Notes under the pieces: generated by a model | Databases searched by the model: none | Told to the model about the DNA's origin: nothing | The model's input: only the letters and a program-made list of their open reading frames with translations | From: CAWKCE01 sp032127035 | Lineage (GTDB): Bacteria > Actinomycetota > Actinomycetes > JAHEKZ01 | NCBI GenBank assembly: GCA_963848085.1 | Contig: CAWKCE010000003.1 | Span: forward strand, 682,001-746,000 | Length of the DNA: 64,000 nt | Direction of reading: 5' to 3' | Translations under genes and position numbers: made by a program | Shown: positions 8,442-17,117 of the stretch, piece by piece | Layout of the letters: every line of letters begins with the position of its first letter | How positions within the stretch are numbered: the stretch's first letter is position 1

Positions 8442-10639
8442 CGAGCACCGGGCCGCCGGAGGCTGCGCGCAAGAAGCACGCCGCCCTCGTCGAGGACGTC
8501 AACACCCACCGGCACCGCTACTACGCGCTGGACCGGCCCATCGTCTCCGACGAGGAGTACGACCGCCTGGAAGCGGAGCTGCGCGATCTTGAAGCCCGCT
8601 ATCCGGACCTGGTGACAGCCGACTCGCCGACGCAGTCGGTCGGCGGCGAACGCTCCGAGATGTTCGAACCGGTCACTCACCTCGAGCGGATGTACTCGCT
8701 GGACAACGCGTTCAGCTCCGAGGAGCTCGACGCGTGGGCGGCTCGGGTCACCCACAGCCTGGGTTCCCTGCCGCCGCTGCTGTGCGAGCTGAAGGTGGAC
8801 GGGCTGGCCGTGGACCTCGTCTACCGCAACGGCACCCTGCGGTCGTTGGCCACCCGGGGGGACGGGGTCACCGGCGAGGACGTCACCTACAACGTCCGGT
8901 ACCTGCCCGACATCCCGCGACAGCTCGATGGCGGGGCGGACCTCCCGGTTCCGTCCCTGCTCGAGGTGCGTGGCGAGGTGTTCTTCCCGGTGGAGGTGTT
9001 CGAGCACATCAACGCGCAGCTGGTGGAGTCGGGGCGCACCCCGTTCGCCAACCCGCGCAACACCGCAGCCGGCACGCTGCGCCAGCGGGTCGACCGTCGG
9101 GAGATCGAGCTGACGCAGGCCCGAAGCTCGCTGGCCGCGGCCGGTGACAGTCCCAAGGCCGAGCGCCTGGCGGCCAAGGTGGCGCGGCTGACGGCCGAGC
9201 GGGACCGGGCGGCCGAGCAGATCGGTGGGCTGCGGCTGGTGGTCCACGGCATCGGGGCCCGGGAGGGCTACCAGCCGGAGCGACAGTCGTCGTCCTACGT
9301 GGCGCTGGCGGCCTGGGGTCTGCCCACGTCGCCGCGGGTGGTCGTGCACGAGAGCCTGGCCGGCATCCGCGAGTACATCGAGCACTACGGCGAGCACCGG
9401 CATGACGTCGAGCACGAGATCGACGGAGTCGTCGTCAAAGTAGACGAGATCTCGCTGCAGGACGAGCTCGGTGCCACCAGTCGTGCTCCGCGGTGGGCGA
9501 TCGCCTACAAGTACCCGGCGGAAGTCGTGACCACCGTGCTGCGGGACATCCAGGTCAACGTCGGGCGAACGGGTCGGGTGACCCCGTTCGGGGTGATGGT
9601 CCCCGTCACGGTCGCCGGGTCCACGGTGCAGATGGCCACCCTGCACAACGCGCACGAGGTCGAGCGCAAGGGGGTCCTGATCGGTGACACCGTCTTCCTG
9701 CGCAAGGCCGGGGACGTCATCCCGGAGATCATCGGGCCGGTGGTCGAGAGCCGCGACGGTTCGGAGCGCGCCTTCGTGATGCCCACGACGTGCCCGGAGT
9801 GCGGGACGGCGCTGGCTCCGGAGAAGGAGGGTGACGCCGACATCCGTTGTCCGAACACCCGCTCCTGCCCGGCGCAGCTGCGGGAGCGCCTCTTCCATGT
9901 GGCCGGCCGGGGGGCGTTCGACGTCGAGGGTCTGGGGTACAAGGCGGCCATGGCGCTGCTGTCGTGTGGGCTCGTCACCGACGAGGGGGACCTGTTCGCG
10001 CTGACGGCCGAGGACCTCAGTCGTTGTGCGTTCTTCACTCGCGCGCCCGATCCGCACGAGGAGGGCACCCCGCTGTCGGCCAATGCCGAGCTCCTCCTGC
10101 GCCAGCTCGACCTCGCGCGCACTCGTCCGCTGTGGCGGGTCCTTGTCGCGCTGTCGATCCGGCACGTCGGCCCCACTGCCGCCCAGGCCCTGGCCCGGAC
10201 CTTCGGCTCTCTCGACGCGATCCGGTCGGCGACCGTCGACGAGCTCGCGGCGGTCGACGGTGTGGGTCCGGTGATCGCGGAGGCGCTCGCCGAGTGGTTC
10301 GCGGTCGAGTGGCACGTGTCGATCGTCGACCGCTGGCGTACGTCTGGCGTCAGCCTGGCCGACGAGGCGGGCGGCGTGCCCGACCTGCCGCAGACGCTGT
10401 CCGGCATGAGCGTCGTCGTGACCGGAACGCTGACCGGTTTCACCCGGGAGGAAGCGCAGGCCGCCGTCACCGCGCGGGGAGGCAAGGCCGCGGGGTCGGT
10501 GTCGAAGAAGACTGCCTACGTCGTCGTCGGCGAGAACGCCGGCTCGAAGGCAGCCAAGGCGGAGGAGCTGGGCGTGCCGGTGCTGGACGAAGAGGCATTC
10601 CGCCTGCTGCTGGCTGGCGGGCCGGACGCGGTGGCCTGA
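8438..10639 (+). CDS. ligA: NAD-dependent DNA ligase
   Basis: A 733-residue replicative ligase that seals nicks using NAD. Domain Ia (residues 1-70, with 'YYALDRPIVSDEEYD') is followed by the adenylation domain with the nucleophile Lys119 in 'CELKVDG'. Next come the OB fold ('NVGRTGRVTPFGVM'), a four-cysteine zinc finger ('CPECGTAL' and 'CPNTRSCPAQ'), helix-hairpin-helix repeats ('VDGVGPVIAEAL') and a C-terminal BRCT domain ('VVTGTLTGFTREEAQ'). An unusual insertion of about 38 residues, rich in Ala, Glu, Arg and Leu and probably coiled coil, lies at about residues 222-263 between 'AAGTLRQ' and 'LVVHGIGA'. The ATG at 8438 overlaps the previous stop by 4 bp (ATGA). Confidence 0.97.
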   Translation: MTSTGPPEAARKKHAALVEDVNTHRHRYYALDRPIVSDEEYDRLEAELRDLEARYPDLVTADSPTQSVGGERSEMFEPVTHLERMYSLDNAFSSEELDAWAARVTHSLGSLPPLLCELKVDGLAVDLVYRNGTLRSLATRGDGVTGEDVTYNVRYLPDIPRQLDGGADLPVPSLLEVRGEVFFPVEVFEHINAQLVESGRTPFANPRNTAAGTLRQRVDRREIELTQARSSLAAAGDSPKAERLAAKVARLTAERDRAAEQIGGLRLVVHGIGAREGYQPERQSSSYVALAAWGLPTSPRVVVHESLAGIREYIEHYGEHRHDVEHEIDGVVVKVDEISLQDELGATSRAPRWAIAYKYPAEVVTTVLRDIQVNVGRTGRVTPFGVMVPVTVAGSTVQMATLHNAHEVERKGVLIGDTVFLRKAGDVIPEIIGPVVESRDGSERAFVMPTTCPECGTALAPEKEGDADIRCPNTRSCPAQLRERLFHVAGRGAFDVEGLGYKAAMALLSCGLVTDEGDLFALTAEDLSRCAFFTRAPDPHEEGTPLSANAELLLRQLDLARTRPLWRVLVALSIRHVGPTAAQALARTFGSLDAIRSATVDELAAVDGVGPVIAEALAEWFAVEWHVSIVDRWRTSGVSLADEAGGVPDLPQTLSGMSVVVTGTLTGFTREEAQAAVTARGGKAAGSVSKKTAYVVVGENAGSKAAKAEELGVPVLDEEAFRLLLAGGPDAVA

Positions 10640-10690
10640 CCAGCCGCGCGGCGAGTGGCTGGTTGCGGCGGCTCGCCCGGCCCGTCTTCA

Positions 10691-10723
10691 GTTACAGATG
10701 GTGATCAGACCATTACTATCTGT
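10691..10723 (+). promoter_or_regulatory. Promoter with overlapping dyad upstream of the GGDEF/EAL gene
   Basis: GTTACA (10691-10696) and TACTAT (10714-10719), separated by 17 bp, make a good sigma-70-type promoter with the expected start near 10726. Superimposed is an imperfect inverted repeat: ACAGATGGTGAT (10694-10705) and ATTACTATCTGT (10712-10723), with 10 of 12 positions complementary across a 6-bp spacer. The dyad covers the whole core promoter, so a regulator bound there would block polymerase. The local AT-richness stands out from the surroundings. Confidence 0.55.
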
Positions 10724-10750
10724 GGATCGGGGGTGGACGGGAGGCGGTCC

Positions 10751-12841
10751 ATGGCGGCAGGACCGGTACCCGCGGGCCTCGGAGCCGGTGTCGTCCCGGC
10801 CGCCCTCAGCCCGCAGCGCCGCGGTGTCACCCGCCGCGCGCTGGCCTGGTGGACCGGGGTGGTCGCCGGCAGCGCCGTCGTGGCTGCCGCCGTGGTGGCC
10901 ACCGCTGCCGAGGTGAGCGCGGCACCGGCCACGTTCTGGGTGCTGGCTGCGCTCGTCGTGCTCTCCGAGCTGCGCCCCATCCGCGCCACGGGCGGCGACA
11001 GCCCGCCGGGAGTGCCAGTCTCGGACGCGTTCGTGTTCGCCGCCATGTACCTGTACGGACCGTGGCCGGCGATCTGTCTTGGGGCAATCGGGATCCTCGC
11101 CGCCGGAGTCGCCCGACGCGAGGCGGTCCGGAGCATCGGGTTCACCGTGGGGAGGTTCGCCGTCAGCCTGTGCGCGGCCGGACTGTTCATGTGGTGGCTC
11201 GGTCCGGAGGCGAGCTTCGCGCAGGCGACGACGACGCTGACCGGCGCCGACCTGGAGTGGATCGTCCTGGGGTGGTTCGCATTCTTCGCGGTGAGCACCC
11301 TGCTGGCGTGCGGCGTGTCCGCGGCCCCGGGGCGAAGCCTCGTGGCGGAGATCTCCGGCGGCCTCACCTACTCGTTCGCCACCACCTTCGCCGTGCTGGC
11401 GCTGTCACCTGTGGTGGTGTTCGTGGGACAGCAGTCGGCCTACCTGCCGCTGCTCCTCCTGCCGTTGCTCGTCGTCTACCGCACCGCCGAGCTGGCGAGA
11501 GACAAGGAGCACCAGTCCCTGCACGACTCCTTGACCGGGCTGCCCAACCGCAAGTACTTCCATCAGAAGCTCACCGCCGCGATCGACGACGCACGGCGGA
11601 CGTCCGGCTGCGTCGGGCTGTGCCTGCTCGACCTCGACCGGTTCAAGGAGGTGAACGACACTCTCGGCCACCACGTCGGAGACCAGCTGCTGTCGCTCGT
11701 CGCGCAGCGGCTGCACGGTGCACTCCGGCCCGACGACGTGGTCGCGCGGATCGGGGGCGACGAGTTCGCGATCCTGCTCGCACCGGTCCGTGACGACGTC
11801 AGTGCGCTGGAGGTGGCCGAGCGGATCCGCCACTGCCTCACGGCTCCTTTCCACCTCGAGGACATGCTGTTCGAGCTGGAGGCCAGCATCGGGATCGCCC
11901 TGTACCCCGAGCACGGCGCCGAGCCGGAGCCGGTCATGCGGCGGGCCGACGTCGCCATGTATCTCGCCAAGGAGGAGCGGACGGGTGTCGAGCTCTACCG
12001 CGCCGACCGTGACCGAAACTCCGCCAGCCGCCTGGCCCTGCTCGGCGGCCTGCGCGCCGCGCTCGAGTCCGACCAGCTGGAGGTCCACTACCAGCCGAAG
12101 GTGTCTTTCGGCGCCGGCGGAGTCATCGGCGTCGAGGCGCTCGTCCGCTGGCGCCACCCCACGTTGGGGTGGGTGATGCCCGACGAGTTCGTCCCGATCG
12201 CCGAACACTCTGGGCTCATGGTCAACCTCACGGCCTACGTCGTGGACCGCTCGTTGGCCCAGGTGGCGCTCTGGCGCGAGGCGGGACTCGCGATCCCGGT
12301 TGCGGTGAACGTGTCCATGCGCGACCTGCACGGACCGGAGCTGACCGCGGTGGTCGGCAGCGCTCTGGAGCGGTACGACCTCCCGGCGCGCAGCTTGCTT
12401 CTCGAGCTCACCGAGCGCGTGCTGACCCGAGACTCGCCAGAGGTCACCGAGACCCTCGCCGGGCTGGGCCGGCTGGGTGTGACCATCTCGCTGGACGACT
12501 TCGGGACCGGGTACTCGTCGATGGCGTTGCTGAAGAAGCTGCCCGTCACCGAGATCAAGATCGACCGGTCCTTCGTCTCCCGCGTGACGCAGGACGACGA
12601 CGACGCCACGATCGTCGGCTCGATCGTGGACCTCGCCCACGGCCTCGGTATGAGGGCAGTGGCCGAGGGTGTCGAGACGCGCGAGGTCTGGGACCTGCTG
12701 GACGACCTCGGCTGTGACGCGGCGCAGGGGTGGTACGTCAGCCACCCGATGCCGGGGGACGCGGTGGCGGAGTGGATGCTGCGCCACCCGTCGCAGCGGC
12801 GGACGCTCCGAGCCGTGCGCGGTCTGGCGTCGAACGGCTGA
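10751..12841 (+). CDS. Membrane-anchored GGDEF-EAL cyclic-di-GMP protein
   Basis: A 696-residue signalling protein. The first 245 or so residues hold six or seven hydrophobic segments resembling a membrane sensor (MASE-like) domain. A GGDEF diguanylate cyclase follows, with 'LTGLPNRKYF' and an intact 'RIGGDEFAI' near residue 335. The EAL phosphodiesterase domain has 'GVEALVRWRHP' near 462, 'LTERVL', 'DDFGTGYSS', 'IKIDRSF' and 'AEGVETREVWDLL'. All key catalytic motifs look intact in both domains, so it could make and degrade c-di-GMP; the net activity cannot be predicted. The ATG at 10751 was chosen because GGGAGG (10739-10744) lies 6 bp upstream and the promoter above predicts a short leader. 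It appears monocistronic. Confidence 0.9.
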   Translation: MAAGPVPAGLGAGVVPAALSPQRRGVTRRALAWWTGVVAGSAVVAAAVVATAAEVSAAPATFWVLAALVVLSELRPIRATGGDSPPGVPVSDAFVFAAMYLYGPWPAICLGAIGILAAGVARREAVRSIGFTVGRFAVSLCAAGLFMWWLGPEASFAQATTTLTGADLEWIVLGWFAFFAVSTLLACGVSAAPGRSLVAEISGGLTYSFATTFAVLALSPVVVFVGQQSAYLPLLLLPLLVVYRTAELARDKEHQSLHDSLTGLPNRKYFHQKLTAAIDDARRTSGCVGLCLLDLDRFKEVNDTLGHHVGDQLLSLVAQRLHGALRPDDVVARIGGDEFAILLAPVRDDVSALEVAERIRHCLTAPFHLEDMLFELEASIGIALYPEHGAEPEPVMRRADVAMYLAKEERTGVELYRADRDRNSASRLALLGGLRAALESDQLEVHYQPKVSFGAGGVIGVEALVRWRHPTLGWVMPDEFVPIAEHSGLMVNLTAYVVDRSLAQVALWREAGLAIPVAVNVSMRDLHGPELTAVVGSALERYDLPARSLLLELTERVLTRDSPEVTETLAGLGRLGVTISLDDFGTGYSSMALLKKLPVTEIKIDRSFVSRVTQDDDDATIVGSIVDLAHGLGMRAVAEGVETREVWDLLDDLGCDAAQGWYVSHPMPGDAVAEWMLRHPSQRRTLRAVRGLASNG

Positions 12842-12863
12842 CCGGGCCGTCGGCCGGGCGTCC

Positions 12864-12869
12864 TAGGAT
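12864..12869 (+). promoter_or_regulatory. -10 element TAGGAT upstream of gatCAB
   Basis: TAGGAT fits TAnnnT and lies 35 bp before the gatC ATG. The expected transcript would have a leader of about 28 nt containing GAGGA as the ribosome site. A weak -35 (CTGACC) sits 20 bp upstream. Confidence 0.4.
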
Positions 12870-12904
12870 GGCCGCCGTCCCTTCTTCCGACCCGAGGATC
12901 TGTC

Positions 12905-13201
12905 ATGCCCTCGCTGTCCCGCGCTGACGTCGCGCACCTGGCACGACTGTCGCGACTGTCCCTGACGGACGCCGAGCTCGAGGAGTACGGCGGCCAGCTC
13001 GACGTGATCCTGGCCGCGGTGGAGCGGGTCTCCGAGGTCGCAGCGGACGACGTGCCTCCTATGACGCACGCCGTCCCGGTGGTCAACGTCTTTCGCGAGG
13101 ACGAGATTCGGCCCTGCCTGACGTCGGCGGAGGCGCTGTCCGGCGCACCGGCGGCCGAGGACGACAAGTTCCGGGTGCCGCGCATCCTCGAGGAGATCTG
13201 A
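12905..13201 (+). CDS. gatC: Asp/Glu-tRNA amidotransferase subunit C
   Basis: A 98-residue protein with the GatC pattern 'VAHLARLSRLSLTDAELE' at the N-terminus, a central 'DDVPPMTHAVP', and 'LREDEIRP'-like 'FREDEIRPCL' toward the end. GatC wraps round the GatA-GatB interface and stabilises the complex that converts misacylated Glu-tRNA-Gln or Asp-tRNA-Asn into the amides. The ATG at 12905 follows a GAGGATC ribosome-site-like stretch. gatA starts 1 bp after the gatC stop, so the three subunits are made from one transcript. Confidence 0.96.
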   Translation: MPSLSRADVAHLARLSRLSLTDAELEEYGGQLDVILAAVERVSEVAADDVPPMTHAVPVVNVFREDEIRPCLTSAEALSGAPAAEDDKFRVPRILEEI

Positions 13202-13202
13202 C

Positions 13203-14711
13203 GTGGCAGACGACCTCACGCAGCGGTCGGCGTCACAGCTGGCTTCCGCGGTGTCCAGCGGCGAGGTCAGCGCGGTCGAGGTGGCCCGAGCCCACCTGGA
13301 CCGGATCCGCGCAACCGACGAGCAGCTTCATGCGTTCCTCCACGTGGCCGAGGACGCCGCCTTGTCGCAGGCGGCGGACATCGACCGCAGGCGAAGCTCC
13401 GGCGAACCACTCGGCCCGCTGGCGGGTGTGCCGCTCGCGCTCAAGGACGTGTTCGCAACGAAGGACATGCCGACCACCTGCGGCTCCCGGATCCTCGACG
13501 GTTGGCGGCCGCCGTACGACGCGACGGTCACCCGCCGGCTACGGGCGGCCGATGTGGTGGTCCTCGGGAAGACGAACATGGACGAGTTCGCGATGGGGTC
13601 GTCGACGGAGAACTCGGCGTTCGGCCCGACGCGCAACCCGTGGGCTCTCGACCGCATCCCCGGCGGATCGTCCGGCGGTTCGAGCGCGGCAGTTGCCTCC
13701 CGGCAGGCACCGCTCGGGATCGGGACGGACACCGGCGGGTCGATCCGCCAGCCGGCCGCGGTGACCGGGATCGTCGGCGTCAAGCCGACCTACGGCGGGG
13801 TGTCCCGGTACGGGCTGGTGGCCTTCTCCTCGTCGCTCGACCAGGGCGGTCCCTTCGCCCGAACGGTCCTGGACGCGGCCCTGCTCCACGAGGCGATCGG
13901 CGGCCACGACCCACTGGACTCGACCTCGGTCGACGACCGACTGCCACCGGTGGTCGCGGCGGCTCGAGGTGAGCTCGGGGGACTGTCCGGCCTGCGCGTC
14001 GGCGTTGTCTCGCAGCTTCAGGGCGAGGGCTACGAGCCCGGAGTTCAGGCGCGGTTCGACGAGTCTGTGGCGCTGCTCGAGGGGCTGGGGGCGGAGATCG
14101 ACGAGGTGTCGTGCCCCCACTTCGAGTACGCCCTCGAGGCGTACTACCTCATCGCCCCGAGTGAGTGCTCGAGCAACCTGGCACGGTTCGATGGGATGCG
14201 GTTCGGCCTGCGGGTAGGCGACGAGTCGCACAGCGTGGAGCAGGTCATGGGCCTGACCCGCGCTGCGGGCTTCGGCGCCGAGGTGAAGCGGCGGATCATG
14301 CTCGGGACGTACGCGCTGTCGGCGGGCTACTACGACGCGTTCTACGGCCAGGCCCAGAAGGTGCGGACGCTCATCAGCCGTGACTTCCGGGCCGCATACG
14401 AGCGGGTGGACGTACTGGTGTCACCGACCACACCCACGGTGGCTTTCCGGCTGGGCGAGCGGGTGGCCGACCCGGTCTCCATGTACAAGGCCGACCTCGC
14501 GACCCTCCCGTCGAGCCTGTACGGCGGACCGGCGCTGAGCCTGCCGGCGGGGCTCGGCGACCACGACCTGCCGGTTGGCCTGCAGGTCATGGCGCCGGTG
14601 CAGCACGACGAACGGGTCTACCGCGTCGGGGCGGCGCTGGAGACCGCGCTCCACGCGCGGTGGGGTGGCCCATTGATCGACCGAGCGCCCGAGCTGGTGG
14701 TCGCGCCATGA
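13203..14711 (+). CDS. gatA: Asp/Glu-tRNA amidotransferase subunit A
   Basis: A 502-residue amidase-signature protein. It hydrolyses glutamine and channels the ammonia to GatB. The catalytic lysine is in 'PLALKDVFATK', the cis-serine in 'GGSSGGSSAAVA', and the nucleophilic serine in 'GTDTGGSIRQPAA'. 'GSSTENSAFGPTRNPW' and 'GVKPTYGGVSRYGL' are typical GatA segments. The start is GTG 13203, immediately after gatC. The overlap with gatB is 4 bp (ATGA at 14708-14711). The amidotransferase is essential when a genome lacks GlnRS, as is usual in actinomycetes. Confidence 0.97.
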   Translation: MADDLTQRSASQLASAVSSGEVSAVEVARAHLDRIRATDEQLHAFLHVAEDAALSQAADIDRRRSSGEPLGPLAGVPLALKDVFATKDMPTTCGSRILDGWRPPYDATVTRRLRAADVVVLGKTNMDEFAMGSSTENSAFGPTRNPWALDRIPGGSSGGSSAAVASRQAPLGIGTDTGGSIRQPAAVTGIVGVKPTYGGVSRYGLVAFSSSLDQGGPFARTVLDAALLHEAIGGHDPLDSTSVDDRLPPVVAAARGELGGLSGLRVGVVSQLQGEGYEPGVQARFDESVALLEGLGAEIDEVSCPHFEYALEAYYLIAPSECSSNLARFDGMRFGLRVGDESHSVEQVMGLTRAAGFGAEVKRRIMLGTYALSAGYYDAFYGQAQKVRTLISRDFRAAYERVDVLVSPTTPTVAFRLGERVADPVSMYKADLATLPSSLYGGPALSLPAGLGDHDLPVGLQVMAPVQHDERVYRVGAALETALHARWGGPLIDRAPELVVAP

Positions 14712-16201
14712 CCGAGCTGATGCCGTTCGACGAGGCGATTTCCCGCTACGACCCGGTGATGGGTCTGGAGGTGCACGTCGAGCTCAACACCGCGTCGAAG
14801 ATGTTCTGCGGCTGCCCAACGGTGTTCGGCGCGCCGCCGAACACGCAGGTGTGCCCCACCTGTCTGGGGTTGCCGGGGTCACTTCCGGTGGTCAACCGAG
14901 CCGCCGTCGAGTCCGCAATCCGGATCGGCCTGGCGCTGAACTGCTCCATTGCGGAGTGGTCGAGGTTCGCCCGGAAGAACTACTTCTACCCCGACATGCC
15001 CAAGGACTTCCAGACGTCCCAGTACGACGAGCCGATCGCGTTCGACGGCTGGCTCGACGTCGACGTCGACGGTGAGGTCTACCGGATCGGGATCGAACGC
15101 GCGCACATGGAGGAGGACACCGGAAAGAACACCCACGTCGGAGGGGCGACGGGCCGGATCCACGGCGCGGACTACTCGTTGGTCGACTACAACCGGGCGG
15201 GCGTCCCGCTCATCGAGATCGTCACCAAGACGATCGAGGTGCCCCCGATCCTGGCCCCGGTGGTCGCCCGCGCGTACGCCAACGAGCTGCGGGAGCTGAT
15301 CGTTGCCCTCGGCGTATCGGACGCCCACATGCACCAGGGCTCGATGCGCGTGGATGCGAACCTGTCGCTGAAGCCGACCGGCAGCGGCGAGCTGGGCACT
15401 CGCACGGAGACGAAGAACGTCAACTCGATGCGTTCGGTGGAGCGCGCCATCCGGTACGAGATCGAGCGTCAGTCGGCGCTGCTGGCTGCCGGTGGGACGG
15501 TGGTCCAGGAGACGCGCCACTTCCACGAGAACGACGGGTCGACCACCGCGGGCCGGGTGAAGGAGGAGGCGGAGGACTACCGCTACTTCCCCGAGCCGGA
15601 CCTGGTGCCGCTCGCCCCGTCCCGCGAGTGGGTGGACCAGCTCCGGCACACGCTGCCCGAGCCCCCGCTGCAGCGGCGTGGTCGGTTGCGTGCCGAGTGG
15701 GACCTGAGCGAGCACGAGATGCGGTCGTTGGTGAATGCGGGGGCGGTCGAGCTGGTGGAGGCCACGATCGAGGCCGGCGCCGACCAGGCAGCGGCCCGGA
15801 AGTGGTGGCTGGGCGAGCTTGCGAGGCGCAGCAACGAGGACTCCGTCGACCTGGCCGAGCTGGCGATCACCCCCGCCGACGTCGCCCGGGTCGTGGCCCT
15901 GGTGGAGGACGGCCAACTGAACGACAAGCTCGCCCGCCAGGTGATCGAGGGGGTTCTGGCGGGAGAGGGGACGCCGGACGAGGTCGTCGCCGGTCGCTCG
16001 CTGGCGGTGGTGTCCGACGACGCCGCACTCATCTCGGCCGTCGACGAAGCGCTGGCGGCCCAGCCGGAGATCGCCGCCAAGATCCGCGACGGCAAGGTGG
16101 CGGCCGCCGGAGCGATCGTCGGCGCAGTCATGAAGGCCACCCGCGGGCAGGCGGACGCAGCCCGGGTCCGCGACCTGATCCTCGAGCGCGTCGCCGGCTG
16201 A
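14708..16201 (+). CDS. gatB: Asp/Glu-tRNA amidotransferase subunit B
   Basis: A 497-residue protein with the kinase-like cradle domain that activates the misacylated tRNA carboxylate. The conserved 'VMGLEVHVELNT' is followed by a cysteine cluster ('MFCGCPTVFG', 'QVCPTCLGLPG') that forms a zinc site in many homologues. 'YFYPDMPKDFQTSQYD', 'GSMRVDANLS', 'TETKNVNS' and 'YRYFPEPDL' are diagnostic. The C-terminal about 150 residues form the helical and YqeY-like tail that holds tRNA. ATG 14708 overlaps gatA by 4 bp. The next gene is convergent with a gap of only 13 bp, so no terminator hairpin fits between them. Confidence 0.97.
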   Translation: MTELMPFDEAISRYDPVMGLEVHVELNTASKMFCGCPTVFGAPPNTQVCPTCLGLPGSLPVVNRAAVESAIRIGLALNCSIAEWSRFARKNYFYPDMPKDFQTSQYDEPIAFDGWLDVDVDGEVYRIGIERAHMEEDTGKNTHVGGATGRIHGADYSLVDYNRAGVPLIEIVTKTIEVPPILAPVVARAYANELRELIVALGVSDAHMHQGSMRVDANLSLKPTGSGELGTRTETKNVNSMRSVERAIRYEIERQSALLAAGGTVVQETRHFHENDGSTTAGRVKEEAEDYRYFPEPDLVPLAPSREWVDQLRHTLPEPPLQRRGRLRAEWDLSEHEMRSLVNAGAVELVEATIEAGADQAAARKWWLGELARRSNEDSVDLAELAITPADVARVVALVEDGQLNDKLARQVIEGVLAGEGTPDEVVAGRSLAVVSDDAALISAVDEALAAQPEIAAKIRDGKVAAAGAIVGAVMKATRGQADAARVRDLILERVAG

Positions 16202-16214
16202 TCCGCCCGGGGCG

Positions 16215-17039
16215 TCAGCAGGAGCGGCGCCAAGCCGACAGGCTCAGCTTCTTCTTCTGGGACCAGATCCCCAGGCGCTGCGAGACGCGACACATGCGGT
16301 CGACACTCACCGAGTACTCAAGCCCGAAGACGGCCTTGCCGGCGTCGATGAATGGCTGGTACCGACCGCACTCCCGGTACTGCACGCACTGCTCGTTGAG
16401 GGCCCACCCGTAGTCATCGACAAGGGCGGAGACGAGACCCAGGGCGTTCTTCAGTCCCGGGTCGAGCCCACGGGCGCGCGCCGCCTTGGCCAACCACGCG
16501 TTGTACGTGATCTGCTCCGCCTTGGTGAGCGGGAACCCGGAGCGGTTCGCGTACCCCTCGACGTTGTCGAACTCGATGGCGTCGAAGCCCTTGGCGGCAC
16601 AGCGGTCCATGCGCGCCCGCATCAGGGGCTTGAGGATGCCCAGGCGCCGGATGTCGAGCCAGCGCTCGTCCGGCCAACCGTCCAGCACCTTGCCCTTCAC
16701 CGAGGCGGGGAAGTCGGCCGCATCCGTGCGGTAGCTCTCCCACGACCCCGCCGACATGTAGCCGACCACGGTGCGGCCGCGGCTGTGGAGGTCCGCGACG
16801 ACGGCTGCCCGGGTGTCGTCACAGTCGACCTCGTAGACGGTCGCGGGGACGGTCCGGTCAAGCGCACCCGCGAACTGGATGTGGAAGGTGTCTCCCGGCA
16901 GGATCTCGCGCACCACCGAGCGGGGGTCAGGGGGCAGCTCGGCGGCCGCAGCGGCGGGGGCAACGACCAGGCCCACGCAGCCGGCGGCGGCCAGCGCGGC
17001 GAGGGACCGCGCGACGGCGGACAGGGGGAAGCCAGGCAT
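16215..17039 (-). CDS. Secreted GH114-like (endo alpha-1,4-polygalactosaminidase family) protein
   Basis: A 274-residue exported protein. Residues 1-33 form a signal peptide with a hydrophobic Ala/Val core ending near 'AAAAAELPP'. The mature part shows the GH114 barrel pattern: 'FHIQFAGALD', 'VYEVDCDDT', 'VVGYMSAGSWESYR', 'WPDERWLDIR' and 'GFDAIEFDNVEGYAN', where the acidic residues at strand ends are the likely catalytic ones. Characterised relatives cut galactosamine-rich exopolysaccharides of fungi and bacteria, so a role in remodelling an extracellular polymer is plausible. Several cysteines in the C-terminal third may form disulfides. It is transcribed alone, divergent from the dehydrogenase to its right and convergent with gatB. 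Confidence 0.8.
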   Translation of the reverse strand: MPGFPLSAVARSLAALAAAGCVGLVVAPAAAAAELPPDPRSVVREILPGDTFHIQFAGALDRTVPATVYEVDCDDTRAAVVADLHSRGRTVVGYMSAGSWESYRTDAADFPASVKGKVLDGWPDERWLDIRRLGILKPLMRARMDRCAAKGFDAIEFDNVEGYANRSGFPLTKAEQITYNAWLAKAARARGLDPGLKNALGLVSALVDDYGWALNEQCVQYRECGRYQPFIDAGKAVFGLEYSVSVDRMCRVSQRLGIWSQKKKLSLSAWRRSC

Positions 17040-17104
17040 GGGGTGGTCATCGGCACCTGGGTCGGGCCATCTTGAACCGGTTTCCTGATCGGACACGGGT
17101 GACC

Positions 17105-17110
17105 TACGGT
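17105..17110 (+). promoter_or_regulatory. -10 element TACGGT for a leaderless dehydrogenase transcript
   Basis: TACGGT matches TAnnnT and ends 7 nt before the ATG at 17118. No Shine-Dalgarno sequence is present in the gap. This predicts a leaderless mRNA for the dehydrogenase/Asp-box/MoaD operon. Confidence 0.5.
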
Positions 17111-17117
17111 CCTCCGC

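Noticed and set aside
8036..10315. A very long open frame on the minus strand opposite ligA (about 750 codons)
   Set aside because: It is a shadow of high GC in codon position 3; the plus strand encodes an intact LigA with all motifs, and the antisense product is Arg/Gly/His-rich low-complexity.
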